Positions 25,559-37,100 of a DNA stretch of 64,000 nucleotides are shown here, in pieces. This DNA is from Petroclostridium xylanilyticum. GTDB lineage: Bacteria; Bacillota; Clostridia; SK-Y3. The notes below the pieces were generated by a model, which saw nothing but the letters and a program-made list of their open reading frames with translations, had not been told where the DNA came from and made no database searches. The stretch lies in contig NZ_NPML01000018.1 of the NCBI RefSeq assembly GCF_002252565.1, positions 1 through 64,000 of the forward strand, written 5' to 3'. The stretch's first letter is position 1, and each line of letters opens with the position of its first letter. The translations under genes and the position numbers were made by a program.

Positions 25559-26194
25559 TCAAAAATTCACCTGATTTGCTTCTTTATTAAGACTTCCCAC
25601 AAACAAAGGCATCGTATCCCTTTGAGAATTATTTATGCCTTTTCTACTTAGAACATTGTATATTGTCATAAATAATATTTTGAAATCCACCAAAAAAGAT
25701 TGATTATCCACATACCAAATATCAAGCTTAAACTTTTCTTCCCAGCTTATTGCATTTCGCCCATTAACTTGAGCCCACCCGGATATCCCTGGTGTTACTT
25801 CATGGCGTCTCATCTGTTCTGGAGTATAAAATTCAAGATACTGAACTAACAAAGGCCTCGGCCCTATAAAGCTCATCTCTCCACGAATAATATTAAAGAG
25901 TTGCGGAAGTTCGTCTATACTTGTTTTTCTTAAAAATGAACCTACTTTTGTCATCCTTTCCATATCAGTAAGGGGTTTACCATCCTTTTCAGTTTCAACT
26001 CTCATGGTTCTGAATTTATAAACTGTAAAGATTTTAGCATTCTTTCCTGGGCGTTTCTGCTTAAATAGCACAGGTCCCTTTGGATCTTCCAACTTTATAG
26101 CTATTGCTGCTAAAAGCATAATAGGAGATGTTATTATTAGCAAAATCACTGCAAACACAAAATCCAACACTCTTTTTACGTATTTTCTATACAT
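25559..26194 (-). CDS. PglC-like monotopic phosphoglycosyltransferase
   Basis: 211 residues of the small bacterial sugar-transferase family that moves a sugar-1-phosphate to undecaprenyl phosphate and so starts the glycan. A reentrant hydrophobic segment lies at about residues 10-35, LFKQKRPGKN and YKFRTM follow, and the catalytic Asp-Glu pair is D94/E95 in SIDELPQL; IGPRPLL and VTPGISGWAQVNGR are also present. Length fits PglC, not the long WcaJ type. GGGGG lies upstream of the ATG. Confidence 0.92.
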   Translation of the reverse strand: MYRKYVKRVLDFVFAVILLIITSPIMLLAAIAIKLEDPKGPVLFKQKRPGKNAKIFTVYKFRTMRVETEKDGKPLTDMERMTKVGSFLRKTSIDELPQLFNIIRGEMSFIGPRPLLVQYLEFYTPEQMRRHEVTPGISGWAQVNGRNAISWEEKFKLDIWYVDNQSFLVDFKILFMTIYNVLSRKGINNSQRDTMPLFVGSLNKEANQVNF

Positions 26195-26253
26195 TGCTTT
26201 TTAACCCCCAAGTGGTACTCATCTGTGTCTGTTTTATTTTGAATAATCGTTCA

Positions 26254-26412
26254 GGCGAGACATGGGGACATCGTGCAGCACGGGGACGGAGCTACAGCTT
26301 CCCCAAAACCAGGCGCAGCAGTATCTCCATCCCCATGCTGCATTCCTTCTTCCTGCTGAACCGGACTTTTTCAGTGGTTTCGGACAGTTCCTCAGTTGCA
26401 TGAAAAACACCT
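26254..26412. repeat. Composite repeat region between the pglC- and pglF-type genes
   Basis: GACATGGGGACA and CACGGGGACGGA words at 26257-26290 are followed by the CCTTCTTCCTGCT-RAAY-CGGACTTTTTCAGTGGTTTCG repeat (26345-26387), shared with 53976-54013, and an ACAGTTCCTCAGTTGCAT word also found, slightly changed, at about 55980. No gene is credible here: small open frames cross it on the minus strand but are repeat-derived. Confidence 0.65.
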
Positions 26413-26457
26413 GAGACAGACCAACCGTCGCCATGCCGCATATTTACCCATCCCTGC

Positions 26458-28314
26458 TTATCCAACCTTACTATACGTCGGCACCAATCGCTCAATATAA
26501 TCAGAGATGTCCTCTCCACTTCCAAATATCAATCCTCTTAAGGAATTGATCTCCTGCATCAGCTTTTTATGATCTATATGTACCGGTTTGCCGATAAATA
26601 TCTTCTCGTGCTTTGTTGCGGTAAGCCCTTCTTCTGCCATAAGCAGCTCTTCATACAACTTTTCTCCGGGTCTTAACCCTGTAAACCGTATCTCTATATC
26701 TATATCGGGTTCCAGTCCCGATAACCTTATAAGATCTTTTGCAAGATCCACTATTTTGACAGGTTGTCCCATATCCAGGATGAAGATTTCCCCGCCTTTT
26801 GCCATGGCTCCTGCCTGGATTACCAATTGTGCTGCTTCGGGTATGGTCATGAAGTACCTTGTAATCTCGGGATGGGTGACGGTAACCGGGCCGCCCTGGG
26901 CAATCTGCTTTTTAAACAAAGGAATGACGCTTCCGTTGCTTCCTAATACATTACCGAATCTAACTGCCGCAAATTCTGTCCTGCTGTGCCTGCTCATATT
27001 CTGTATAATCATTTCTGCTATTCTTTTAGTTGCACCCATGACATTGGTAGGATTTACAGCTTTATCGGTAGAGATGAGTACAAATTTCTTCACTCCGTAT
27101 TCATCTGCACATTCTGCAGTATTGAGCGTGCCGAATACATTATTTTTAATTGCTTCTGTGGGGCTTCCCTCCATTAACGGCACGTGCTTGTGTGCTGCTG
27201 CATGGAATACCACCCCGGGTTTATATGTACCAAACACGTACTCCAATCTTTTTTTATCCTGTACCGAGCCTATCAATACTTCCAAGTCCAACTGCTCTTT
27301 ATATATGAATTTAAGCTCATTTTCAAGGTCATAGGCATTGTTTTCATATATATCAAATATGATAAGTTTCCTGGGTTCGAATCGGGCGATCTGCCGGCAT
27401 AATTCGGAACCAATTGAACCGCCGCCCCCGGTAACCAACACTACTTCATCTTTTAGATATCCGGATATTTCTTGGGTATTCAGCGTTATTGGCTCTCTTC
27501 CTAACAGGTCTTCTATATTTACATCTCTTATCTGGTTGATGTCTACTTGTCCATTTATCAGTTCATGTAATGCAGGCAACGTTTTTAGCTTGCATCTTGT
27601 TTTTTTACATTCATCCAGTATTTCCTTAAGCTGGCTTCTGGTTGCTGATGGAATTGCAATAATAATCTCATCTATTCGATATTGTTCTGCTATTTCTTGT
27701 ATTTTTCTTTTATCCCCTTTTACAGTAAGTCCGTGTATGTGAGAACCATGCTTCTTTTCATCATCATCTATTATGACAACAGGGGTACTTTTCAGTTCTG
27801 GACGTTTTTTTAATTCCTTAATGACCATGGAACCGGTGTAGCCTGCTCCCACTACCATCACTCTTTTTTTAGCAGTCCCATTAATGAAGGGTGCATTTTT
27901 TAATTTTCTTATTATTCTATAACTCAGGCGGCTGGCACCGATTAATAAAAAGGTTAGCATCCATGAGATTGCATAGACTGTTCTGGGTAATGTAAGATGT
28001 GTAACTACTCCAAAGGCAACTGACCCTACGGCTCCTGTAAGTGTTGCAAAAAATATCTGAAGTAGTTCTTCAATACTGGCATATTTCCACAGGCTTGTGT
28101 AAAGGCGAAAGATATAATATACAGAAATCTTAATAAGGGTAAGCCATATGAAAGTATTCATGTAAATATTTATGTATTGGACAGGTATTTTGCCATCGAA
28201 TCTGAAAAATAAAGCAATATAAGTGGCAAGATTTATTAAGATAATATCGGTTGTTAACAGAAAAAGCTTATAAACACTAAACCTCAATATTGTCCTGCTT
28301 GAACAATTTAACAT
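26458..28314 (-). CDS. PglF/CapD/FlaA1-type membrane UDP-HexNAc 4,6-dehydratase
   Basis: 618 residues, the long membrane-bound type. The N-terminal ~130 residues hold about four hydrophobic helices; GAGYTGS at 156-162 marks a first nucleotide-binding domain, TGGGGSIG at 295-302 the catalytic SDR domain, then STDKA at 415 and VMGATK at 425-430, where Met replaces the usual catalytic Tyr as in PglF. It makes UDP-4-keto-6-deoxy-HexNAc, the first step to bacillosamine. A run of eight G bases precedes the ATG as ribosome site. It is the first gene of the polysaccharide operon, about 165 bases from a promoter. Confidence 0.93.
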   Translation of the reverse strand: MLNCSSRTILRFSVYKLFLLTTDIILINLATYIALFFRFDGKIPVQYINIYMNTFIWLTLIKISVYYIFRLYTSLWKYASIEELLQIFFATLTGAVGSVAFGVVTHLTLPRTVYAISWMLTFLLIGASRLSYRIIRKLKNAPFINGTAKKRVMVVGAGYTGSMVIKELKKRPELKSTPVVIIDDDEKKHGSHIHGLTVKGDKRKIQEIAEQYRIDEIIIAIPSATRSQLKEILDECKKTRCKLKTLPALHELINGQVDINQIRDVNIEDLLGREPITLNTQEISGYLKDEVVLVTGGGGSIGSELCRQIARFEPRKLIIFDIYENNAYDLENELKFIYKEQLDLEVLIGSVQDKKRLEYVFGTYKPGVVFHAAAHKHVPLMEGSPTEAIKNNVFGTLNTAECADEYGVKKFVLISTDKAVNPTNVMGATKRIAEMIIQNMSRHSRTEFAAVRFGNVLGSNGSVIPLFKKQIAQGGPVTVTHPEITRYFMTIPEAAQLVIQAGAMAKGGEIFILDMGQPVKIVDLAKDLIRLSGLEPDIDIEIRFTGLRPGEKLYEELLMAEEGLTATKHEKIFIGKPVHIDHKKLMQEINSLRGLIFGSGEDISDYIERLVPTYSKVG

Positions 28315-28477
28315 ATTGCCCCCCCCTTAAAATGTGCCATTCTAAAATTATATCATGCGGCATTAGTTCTATTATATATGTCTGCATAATATATTAATTA
28401 TTCATTTGTTAACCTATATTACTGCACTAAAATAGTACTTTTGGCATAGGCTGTAGGCCTTAAGTCTTACTCAGATA

Positions 28478-28507
28478 ATTATACCACCAAAGAATACATA
28501 ATGTAAA
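28478..28507 (-). promoter_or_regulatory. sigma-A promoter of the polysaccharide operon
   Basis: TTTACA (28502-28507) and TATAAT (28478-28483) with 18 bases between, reading toward the pglF-type gene. Immediately upstream, 28532-28538 reads TGTCGAA on the minus strand, matching the Spo0A box TGNCGAA. The remainder of 28315-28690 holds a TTGATAAAAA/TTTTTATCAA hairpin (28561-28586) and a GGGCGAAACATGGGGACA word, no gene. Confidence 0.7.
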
Positions 28508-28692
28508 CATTTTTTTGGTAAATTAACAGTATTCGACATTTTTCAACAATTCTTATTTTCTTTGATAAAAAATGCTATTTTTATCAACCCACACCATGGG
28601 CACACCCGGCATAAATAATGATGAAAATATGCTTGATTGTTCGGGCGAAACATGGGGACACACCACTACATCGATAGCCCTAAAATAACAAA

Positions 28693-28716
28693 AACGCACC
28701 TTTTACAAGATGCGTT
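28693..28716 (-). terminator. Intrinsic terminator of tuf
   Basis: AACGCATCTT pairs with AAGGTGCGTT (one G-U) and is followed by a T run, 14 bases past the tuf stop. Confidence 0.88.
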
Positions 28717-28730
28717 TTTTGATAAGTATA

Positions 28731-29933
28731 TTATTTTTCGATAGCAGTTACAACGCCGGATCCTACAGTTCTTCCACCTTCACGGATAGCGAATCTTAAT
28801 CCTTCTTCGATAGCGATAGGAGTGATTAATTCTACTTCCATGCTGATGTTATCACCAGGCATGCACATTTCCACGCCTTCCGGCAAGTGAACTACGCCGG
28901 TAACGTCAGTTGTTCTGAAATAGAACTGAGGTCTGTAGTTGTTGAAGAAAGGAGTATGTCTTCCACCTTCTTCTTTGGTCAATACGTAAACTTCACCTTT
29001 GAATTTAGTGTGAGGTTTGATTGAACCTGGTTTAGCCAATACCTGTCCTCTTTCGATTTCGTTTCTTTGTACACCTCTTAAAAGAGCACCGATGTTGTCA
29101 CCAGCTTGAGCTAGGTCAAGAAGCTTTCTGAACATTTCGATACCGGTTACAACAACTTTTCTTGGGGCATCTGCGAAACCAACAATTTCAACTTCATCAG
29201 AAAGTTTTAATGTTCCTCTTTCTACTCTACCAGTAGCAACAGTACCACGTCCGGTGATGGAGAATACGTCTTCTACAGGCATTAAGAAAGGCATATCGGT
29301 TTTTCTTTCTGGAGTTGGGATGTATCTGTCTACTTCTGCCATTAATTGAAGTATTGGTTGATATTCTGGAGCGTTAGGATCGTTTGAAGTAGATTCAAGC
29401 GCTTTTAAAGCTGAACCCTTAACGATTGGAATCTCATCTCCAGGGAATTCGTATTCATTTAATAATTCTCTAACTTCCATTTCAACTAATTCTAATAATT
29501 CTTCGTCGTCAACCATGTCAGCTTTGTTCATGAATACAACGATGTATGGAACGCCAACCTGTCTGGACAGAAGAATGTGTTCTCTTGTCTGAGGCATTGG
29601 ACCGTCAGCAGCAGATACAACAAGGATAGCGCCGTCCATCTGAGCTGCTCCGGTGATCATGTTTTTAACGTAGTCAGCGTGCCCAGGGCAATCAACGTGT
29701 GCATAGTGTCTTGCATCTGTCTCGTATTCAACGTGAGCAGTAGAGATTGTGATACCTCTTTCTCTTTCTTCCGGAGCCTTATCGATTTGGTCATAAGCAG
29801 TATATTGTGCTTTACCTTGTAAACCTAATACTTTAGTAATAGCAGCTGTTAATGAAGTTTTGCCGTGGTCAACGTGACCGATTGTACCAATGTTAACGTG
29901 GGGTTTTGTTCTTTCGTATTTAGCTTTTGCCAT
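28731..29933 (-). CDS. tuf: Elongation factor Tu
   Basis: 400 residues, full length. GTPase motifs: GHVDHGKT near the start, DCPGHADY and NKADMVD; the [13 protein letters not shown] effector region and the C-terminal [15 protein letters not shown] are intact. It carries aminoacyl-tRNA to the ribosome. AAGGAGG lies upstream of ATG. It is last in the str block, with its own promoter-like sequence in the fusA-tuf gap and a terminator downstream. Confidence 0.98.
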   Translation of the reverse strand: MAKAKYERTKPHVNIGTIGHVDHGKTSLTAAITKVLGLQGKAQYTAYDQIDKAPEERERGITISTAHVEYETDARHYAHVDCPGHADYVKNMITGAAQMDGAILVVSAADGPMPQTREHILLSRQVGVPYIVVFMNKADMVDDEELLELVEMEVRELLNEYEFPGDEIPIVKGSALKALESTSNDPNAPEYQPILQLMAEVDRYIPTPERKTDMPFLMPVEDVFSITGRGTVATGRVERGTLKLSDEVEIVGFADAPRKVVVTGIEMFRKLLDLAQAGDNIGALLRGVQRNEIERGQVLAKPGSIKPHTKFKGEVYVLTKEEGGRHTPFFNNYRPQFYFRTTDVTGVVHLPEGVEMCMPGDNISMEVELITPIAIEEGLRFAIREGGRTVGSGVVTAIEK

Positions 29934-29956
29934 TTTAAAAATCCTCCTTCTTTTCT

Positions 29957-29983
29957 AGTGGGGAGTGAGGAGTGGGGAGTGAG
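29957..29983. repeat. GGGGAGTG-GAGGAGTG repeat, in tuf leader
   Basis: A direct run of GGGGAGTGA/GGAGTG words lies just upstream of the tuf ribosome site. An inverted relative is at 30149-30172, and others are at 44369-44383 and 54761-54786. Confidence 0.85.
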
Positions 29984-30059
29984 AAAGTAATTATTCCCTC
30001 TTTCCACACACTCCTGTACCCTCACACCGTTCATTTATTTATTATTAATGTTTTAAACT

Positions 30060-30088
30060 ATTTTATTACTTTTGTTTCCAATTTTCAA
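30060..30088 (-). promoter_or_regulatory. Probable promoter for tuf
   Basis: Minus-strand TTGAAA (30083-30088), 17 bases, TAAAAT (30060-30065), between fusA and tuf. Confidence 0.6.
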
Positions 30089-30148
30089 GAGAAAACTGAT
30101 AAGTGACTACTAGTTTAGAGTCAACAGCATATTGTTTACAGGGGTTTT

Positions 30149-30172
30149 ACTCCCCACTGTCCACTCCTCACT
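30149..30172. repeat. GGGGAGTG-family repeat at the fusA stop
   Basis: Inverted relative of 29957-29983. The fusA TAG is the first part of TAGTGAGGAGTGG, so the repeat begins on the stop codon. Confidence 0.8.
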
Positions 30173-32255
30173 ATTCAGATTTCTTCGCTCTTGCACTAAT
30201 AATTGTTTCCTGGATGCTCTTTGGTACTTCTTCAAAGTGGCTTGGTTCCATACTGAAGGTACCTCTACCCTGCGTCCTTGAACGCAGCGTAGTAGCATAA
30301 CCAAACATTTCAGCAAGAGGAACAAATGCTGTTATTTGTTGTGCTCCAGGTCTTGCTTCCATTCCCTGAATCTGGCCTCTTCTGGAGTTAAGGTCACCCA
30401 TAACGTCTCCCATGTAGTCTTCAGGAACAACGACTACTACTTTCATAATTGGTTCCAACAGCACAGGGTCTGCCTTCTTCATACCTTCTTTGAAGGCCAT
30501 GGAAGCGGCAATCTTAAACGCCATTTCCGAAGAGTCAACTTCGTGATAAGAACCATCGTATAAGGTTACTTTGACGTCAACTACATTGAAGCCTGCAAGT
30601 ACACCGGACTGCATTGCGCCCTGCACACCGGCGTCAACAGCCGGGATGTATTCCTTCGGAATAACACCACCAACAATCTTGTTAACAAATTCGTAGCCTT
30701 TTCCTGGTTCTTGAGGCTCAAGCTCAAGGAATACGTGTCCGTATTGACCTTTACCACCCGACTGTCTGGCATATTTATGTTCAATCTTAACAGCTTTTCG
30801 AATAGTTTCTTTGTAGGAAACCTGAGGCTTGCCTACATTGGCTTCAACCTTGAATTCTCTTAAGAGACGGTCAACAATAATTTCAAGGTGCAATTCACCC
30901 ATTCCGGCGATGATTGTCTGGCCGGTTTCTTCATCGGTATATGTCTTAAAGGTTGGGTCTTCTTCTGCAAGCTTGGATAATGCAATGCCCATTTTTTCCT
31001 GACCGGCTTTTGTCTTTGGCTCGATAGCAACCTTGATAACCGGTTCCGGGAATTCCATGGATTCAAGGATAATTGGATGAGCTTCATCACAAAGTGTATC
31101 CCCGGTGGTTGTATCTTTCAAACCAACTGCTGCAGCAATATCCCCGGCATATACCTTTGAAATATCTTCTCTGTGGTTTGCATGCATCTGCAGTATACGT
31201 CCTATACGTTCTCTCTTACCCTTTGTAGAGTTAAGGACATAGGATCCGGAATCAAGTGTACCGGAATATACTCTGAAGAAGCACAGCTTACCTACATATG
31301 GGTCAGTCATGATCTTAAAAGCCAGTGCTGCAAATGGTTCCTCATCGCTTGAAGGACGTTCACCTTCTTCTCCACTGTCAGGAATAACACCTTTAATTGG
31401 AGGTATATCCAAAGGTGATGGCATGTAATCAACCACAGCATCAAGCAGTTTTTGTACACCTTTATTTCTATAGGATGTACCGCATAAAACAGGAATCATC
31501 TTAACAGCTATAGTAGCCATTCGGATACCTTGCTTGATTTCGTCAATGGTTAATTCTTCGCCTTCAAGATATTTCATCATGAGTTCTTCATCTTGTTCAG
31601 CAACAGCTTCAACAAGCGCTGCATGGTATTCTTCCGCCTTATCTTTCATATCAGCAGGAATTTCTTCTTCTCTGATATCTTTTCCCAAATCATCATAATA
31701 CATATATGCTTTCATTGTTACCAGGTCGATGATACCTTTGAAGGTATCTTCACTTCCTATTGGAAGTTGAATTGGAACAGCATTACATTTTAATCTGTCC
31801 TTCATCATGGCAACAACATTATAGAAGTCTGCTCCCATGATGTCCATTTTATTTACATATGCCATACGAGGAACCCCGTATTTATCCGCCTGACGCCATA
31901 CGGTTTCTGACTGAGGCTCAACTCCTCCTTTAGCACAGAACACTGTTACAGATCCGTCAAGTACTCTAAGAGATCTTTCAACTTCAACTGTAAAGTCAAC
32001 GTGCCCTGGTGTATCTATAATGTTAATTCTATGACCTTTCCATTGCGCTGTAGTAGCAGCAGAAGTAATGGTTATACCTCTTTCCTGCTCCTGTTCCATC
32101 CAGTCCATGGTAGCAGCACCTTCGTGAACTTCACCAATTTTGTGAACCCTACCGGTATAGAAAAGTATTCTTTCGGTAGTGGTAGTTTTACCAGCGTCAA
32201 TGTGAGCCATTATTCCTATATTTCTGGTTTTTTCTAATGGAAACTCTCTTGGCAC
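30171..32255 (-). CDS. fusA: Elongation factor G
   Basis: 694 residues, the normal length. It begins [20 protein letters not shown] with GTG as start: AAGGAGG lies six bases upstream, and the longer frame from 32291 would add 12 residues unlike the family. GTPase motifs [16 protein letters not shown] and NKMD are intact, as are the domain II-V sequences. It drives ribosomal translocation. It follows rpsG by 126 bases that contain AGTTCACTGTTCACAG-type repeats. Confidence 0.97.
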   Translation of the reverse strand: MPREFPLEKTRNIGIMAHIDAGKTTTTERILFYTGRVHKIGEVHEGAATMDWMEQEQERGITITSAATTAQWKGHRINIIDTPGHVDFTVEVERSLRVLDGSVTVFCAKGGVEPQSETVWRQADKYGVPRMAYVNKMDIMGADFYNVVAMMKDRLKCNAVPIQLPIGSEDTFKGIIDLVTMKAYMYYDDLGKDIREEEIPADMKDKAEEYHAALVEAVAEQDEELMMKYLEGEELTIDEIKQGIRMATIAVKMIPVLCGTSYRNKGVQKLLDAVVDYMPSPLDIPPIKGVIPDSGEEGERPSSDEEPFAALAFKIMTDPYVGKLCFFRVYSGTLDSGSYVLNSTKGKRERIGRILQMHANHREDISKVYAGDIAAAVGLKDTTTGDTLCDEAHPIILESMEFPEPVIKVAIEPKTKAGQEKMGIALSKLAEEDPTFKTYTDEETGQTIIAGMGELHLEIIVDRLLREFKVEANVGKPQVSYKETIRKAVKIEHKYARQSGGKGQYGHVFLELEPQEPGKGYEFVNKIVGGVIPKEYIPAVDAGVQGAMQSGVLAGFNVVDVKVTLYDGSYHEVDSSEMAFKIAASMAFKEGMKKADPVLLEPIMKVVVVVPEDYMGDVMGDLNSRRGQIQGMEARPGAQQITAFVPLAEMFGYATTLRSRTQGRGTFSMEPSHFEEVPKSIQETIISARAKKSE

Positions 32256-32381
32256 AGAATGCCTCCTTTCCTCAATTAGTTCATAGTTCACTGTTCACAG
32301 TTCACTGACCATAGTTTAGACAGCTTTAATATGTTTAATACAAAGATTCTGTGAACTGTTAACTGTAAACTGTTAACTATC

Positions 32382-32894
<513 letters not shown>

Positions 32895-33027
32895 TCAGCA
32901 ATTGCTTTAAGCGATTGCTGTCAGTGCTGACTACTGCAATTTATACAAATATTTTAAATATATATATAAACTCCGTACGTCGCACTTTGAATTTTTCGTG
33001 CATGCGCACGAATGGATTTAGGTCTTA

Positions 33028-33465
33028 TTATTTCTTTGCTGCACCGGCTGCGCCCGGTTTAGGTCTCTTAGCTCCGTATTTTGACCTTCCCTGCATTCTC
33101 TTAGCAACTCCGGCAGTATCCAGAGTTCCTCTGATGATGTGATATCTCACACCAGGAAGGTCCTTAACTCTACCACCTCTGATGAGAACAACGCTGTGCT
33201 CCTGAAGGTTATGCCCTATTCCAGGAATATAAGCTGTTACTTCAACACCATTGGTAAGTCTTACTCTGGCAATTTTTCTTAATGCAGAGTTAGGCTTTTT
33301 AGGAGTCATGGTTTTAACTGAAGTACATACTCCTCTCTTTTGGGGTGAGCTCTGGTCAGTTGGTCTTTTCTTCAATGAGTTGAATCCTCTTTGAAGCGCA
33401 GGAGCAGTAGATTTCTTTTCAACTGTCTCTCTTCCCTTCCTAACAAGCTGGTTAAATGTTGGCAT
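33028..33465 (-). CDS. rpsL: 30S ribosomal protein S12
   Basis: 145 residues from ATG at 33465 ([13 protein letters not shown]), with GGAGG seven bases upstream. The decoding-centre segments [11 protein letters not shown] and [16 protein letters not shown] are wild-type-like. The C-terminal tail ([14 protein letters not shown]) is slightly longer than usual. The 175-base gap to rpsG holds a TTCGTGCATGCGCACGAA hairpin at 32995-33012 of unclear role. Confidence 0.97.
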   Translation of the reverse strand: MPTFNQLVRKGRETVEKKSTAPALQRGFNSLKKRPTDQSSPQKRGVCTSVKTMTPKKPNSALRKIARVRLTNGVEVTAYIPGIGHNLQEHSVVLIRGGRVKDLPGVRYHIIRGTLDTAGVAKRMQGRSKYGAKRPKPGAAGAAKK

Positions 33466-33669
33466 CCGTACACCTCCCTTCACAAGTATCAATTAATAAT
33501 TAATAAGCTAACTATTAATTTAAAGCTATTTAAAATTAGTTTTGAACCTCCCACAACTAAAGGCGCAGGATTCCTAATTCATCGACTGCTTTGCAGTCTC
33601 CAAAGGATTAACGATGAATTGCTGCAACTATTTTGTATTTTAAAGCAATTACTCATTGTTAATTGTTAA

Positions 33670-33915
33670 TTATTCATTAACAATTACTGCTACTGCAGCG
33701 CCTACATCAATGCCGCAAGCTTTTCCTAGTTCTTTCATGGAATCTACGTATTCAATTTCGATAGAATTGCTTGAACAAATCTGTTTAAAAGAGCCTACCA
33801 CTTTTTCTTCTGCGTCCTTTGCAATAAAAGCTTTTCTTACATTGCCATTTTGCGCTGCTTTTACAGCCTGCTTAATTCCTACGATTTTCTTTGCATTCTT
33901 GAGTTCATCTAACAT
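33670..33915 (-). CDS. L7Ae-like ribosomal protein (YbxF/RplGB type)
   Basis: 81 residues, of the L7Ae/L30e/S12e/Gadd45 fold; in Firmicutes this gene lies between rpoC and rpsL and the protein binds kink-turn RNA. KNAKKIVGIKQAVKAAQNG and YVDSMKELGKACGIDVGAA are recognisable. ATG at 33915 is about ten bases from GGGGG; an adjacent TTG at 33918 is also possible. The stop codon merges into TTAACAATTAACAATGAG-type repeats. Confidence 0.9.
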   Translation of the reverse strand: MLDELKNAKKIVGIKQAVKAAQNGNVRKAFIAKDAEEKVVGSFKQICSSNSIEIEYVDSMKELGKACGIDVGAAVAVIVNE

Positions 33916-34014
33916 CAAGTATTATCCCCCTGGAAAGCATATTATGAAAATGTATAACTTCACACACTGCAATATTCTATCATTGAAGTACAGAGGTGTC
34001 AAGAAAAAAATTGA

Positions 34015-34105
34015 CAATTGACAATTAATCAATTGACAATTTGACTGTATATTTACTGAATTTTGATTTAATGTCAATTGCCAATTGTTAATTGTCAATT
34101 AAAAT
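34015..34105. repeat. AATTGACAATT/AATTGTCAATT repeat cluster
   Basis: Several overlapping palindromic AATTGNCAATT words fill the space between rpoC and the L7Ae-like gene. Similar words occur at 6317-6342, 43798-43825 and 44436-44462. They could form alternative hairpins in the transcript. Confidence 0.7.
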
Positions 34106-34114
34106 TATTCACCA

Positions 34115-37100
34115 TTAAATATTCGCTGGCTGTCCTTCCACTACTTCTACACTTATATCCCTGTATCGTGCCATGCCTGTTCCAGCTGGAACAAGTTTAC
34201 CGATAATTACATTTTCCTTCAGGCCAACCAATGGGTCCACTTTTCCTTTAATGGCGGCTTCTGTAAGCACTCTTGTTGTTTCCTGGAAGGATGCTGCCGA
34301 CAGGAACGAATCCGTCGCCAGGGATGCTTTGGTAATCCCCAGGAGCACCCTTTTGCCGTCTGCCGGTTGTAATCCCTGTTCGATTGCCTTTTTATTTGCT
34401 TCTTCATATTCAAACATATCTACCAAACTGCCAAGTAACAGGTCGGTATCTCCCGGGTCTTCAATCTTCACCTTTCGCATCATTTGTCTTACAATCACTT
34501 CAATATGCTTATCGTTGATATCAACACCCTGTAACCTGTAAACTCTCTGTACTTCCTGTATCATGTACGCCTGTACGGCAGCACTTCCTTTAATCTTCAG
34601 GATATCATGAGGATTTACAGAACCTTCTGTTAATTCATCCGCAGCTTCTACTACATCGCCATCAAATACCTTGATTCTTGAACCGTAAGGTATGAGGTAG
34701 GTTTTGGATTCCCCGGTTTCTTCATTTGTAATAATAACTTCTCTTTTCTTTTTGGTTTCATTTACTTTTACGGTACCGGAAATTTCCGCAACAATTGCCA
34801 ATCCTTTCGGTTTTCTTGCTTCGAATAGTTCTTCTACTCTGGGAAGACCCTGTGTGATATCGTCTCCGGCAACGCCACCGGTGTGGAAAGTTCTCATTGT
34901 AAGCTGGGTACCAGGTTCCCCGATGGATTGGGCTGCAATAATACCTACGGCTTCTCCTACATTTACTTCCTCTCCACTTGCAAGATTAGAGCCATAACAC
35001 TTCGCACATACTCCGAACCTAGAACGGCAGGTCAGTACAGAGCGGATCTTTACTTTCTTAACTCCGGCTTTTACAATTTTTGCCGCATCATCATCACTCA
35101 TCATATGCCCATTTGGAACAATGATCTGACCGGTTTCAGGGTGGATAACATCTTCCATGGTATAACGGCCCAGTAATCTATCCTGCAAGCCTTCTATTAT
35201 TTCATTGCCGTCTCTGATATCTGTAACCACTATTCCTTCGGTTGTTCCGCAGTCAATCTCTCTTACGATAACATCCTGACTGACGTCAACCAATCTTCGG
35301 GTGAGATATCCGGAGTCAGCAGTTCTTAGTGCTGTGTCTGCAAGCCCTTTTCTTGCACCATGGGTAGATATAAAATACTCCAATACATTTAAACCCTCAC
35401 GGAAATTTGCTCTTATGGGTATTTCGATAGTACGTCCGGAAGTATTCGCCATCAAACCTCTCATGCCGGCTAACTGGCGGATCTGGTTAATACTACCTCT
35501 TGCTCCCGAATGAGCCATCATGTATATTGGGTTAAATCTATCCAGATGGTCCATCAGAGCGTTGGTAACATTGTCAACCGTCTGATTCCATGTAGAGATA
35601 ACCAGGTTATATCTTTCATCATCGGAGATAAGCCCTCTTTTATATTGTTTGGTTATCTTATCGATTCTCTCTTCCGCTTGTGCCAGGAATTCCTTCTTAG
35701 CTGCCGGAATTTCCATATCGGATACACTAATCGTGATAGCTCCTCTAGTGGAGTATTTAAACCCCAATGCTTTAATTTTATCTAACACAATAGCAGTCTT
35801 GGTTGTCCCATGAATCCTGATGCACCTATCTACAATTTTTCCTAGTGGTTTCTTATCAACCAGGAAGTTTATCTCCAAATCAAACATTTTTTCAGGATCA
35901 GTCCTGTCCACATATCCTAAATCCTGAGGAATCGCTTCATTAAATATTATTCTTCCTACTGTAGCATCGATAATTTTGCTCTTTATTTCTCCATCTATTG
36001 CTCTTGTAACTTTGACCTTAATAGGTGCATGTAAGGTTACGTCACCATTGTCATAGGCTAATAGAGCCTCATTAAAGCTGCTAAATATCTTACCTTCACC
36101 CTTGTCACCTTTTTTCTCAAGTGTCAGGTAATAGCTTCCTAATACCATATCCTGGGTTGGAACGGTAACCGGGCGTCCATCCTGAGGCTTGAGCAAGTTA
36201 TTGGCGGAAAGCATCAAAAATCTTGCTTCTGCCTGTGCCTCTGCAGAAAGGGGTACGTGTACAGCCATCTGGTCTCCATCGAAGTCTGCATTATAAGCTG
36301 TACATACTAATGGGTGCAGTTTTATTGCCCTACCTTCTACCAGTATTGGCTCGAACGCCTGTATACCTAATCTATGCAGCGTAGGAGCACGGTTCAACAG
36401 TACAGGGTGTTCCTTGATTACCTGTTCTAATACATCCCATACTTCATTTTTTACCCTTTCTACCATTCTCTTTGCACTTTTTATGTTATGGGCAAGGCCG
36501 TCATTTACCAGCTTCTTCATTACGAACGGCTTAAATAACTCAAGCGCCATTTCCTTTGGAAGACCACACTGGAATATCTTAAGCTCAGGACCTACGACAA
36601 TAACTGAACGTCCTGAATAGTCAACACGCTTACCCAAAAGGTTCTGTCTGAAACGTCCCTGCTTTCCTTTCAGCATATCAGATAAGGACTTGAGAGGCCT
36701 GTTACCAGGTCCGGTAACCGGCCGGCCCCTTCTACCATTATCAATAAGCGCATCTACGGCTTCCTGCAGCATCCTCTTTTCATTTCTTACAATAATATCA
36801 GGAGCACCTAAATCCAGAAGCCTTTTTAAACGGTTGTTTCTATTGATTACTCTTCTATATAAATCGTTCAGGTCAGAGGTAGCAAACCTTCCACCGTCTA
36901 ATTGGACCATCGGCCGCAATTCCGGCGGAATTACCGGTACAACATCCATTATCATCCACTCCGGTCTGTTGCCGGAATTTCTAAAAGCTTCAACAACTTC
37001 AAGCCGTTTAATTGTTCTTACCTTTTTCTGCCCGGAAGCATCTTTTAGCTCTCTCCGCAGTTCTTTTGAAAGGGCCTCAAGGTCAATTTCCTGCAGGAGT

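Noticed and set aside
26234-26525. Two minus-strand open frames (66 and 77 codons)
   Set aside because: They consist largely of repeat-family DNA and overlap the end of the PglF-type gene; composition is not protein-like.
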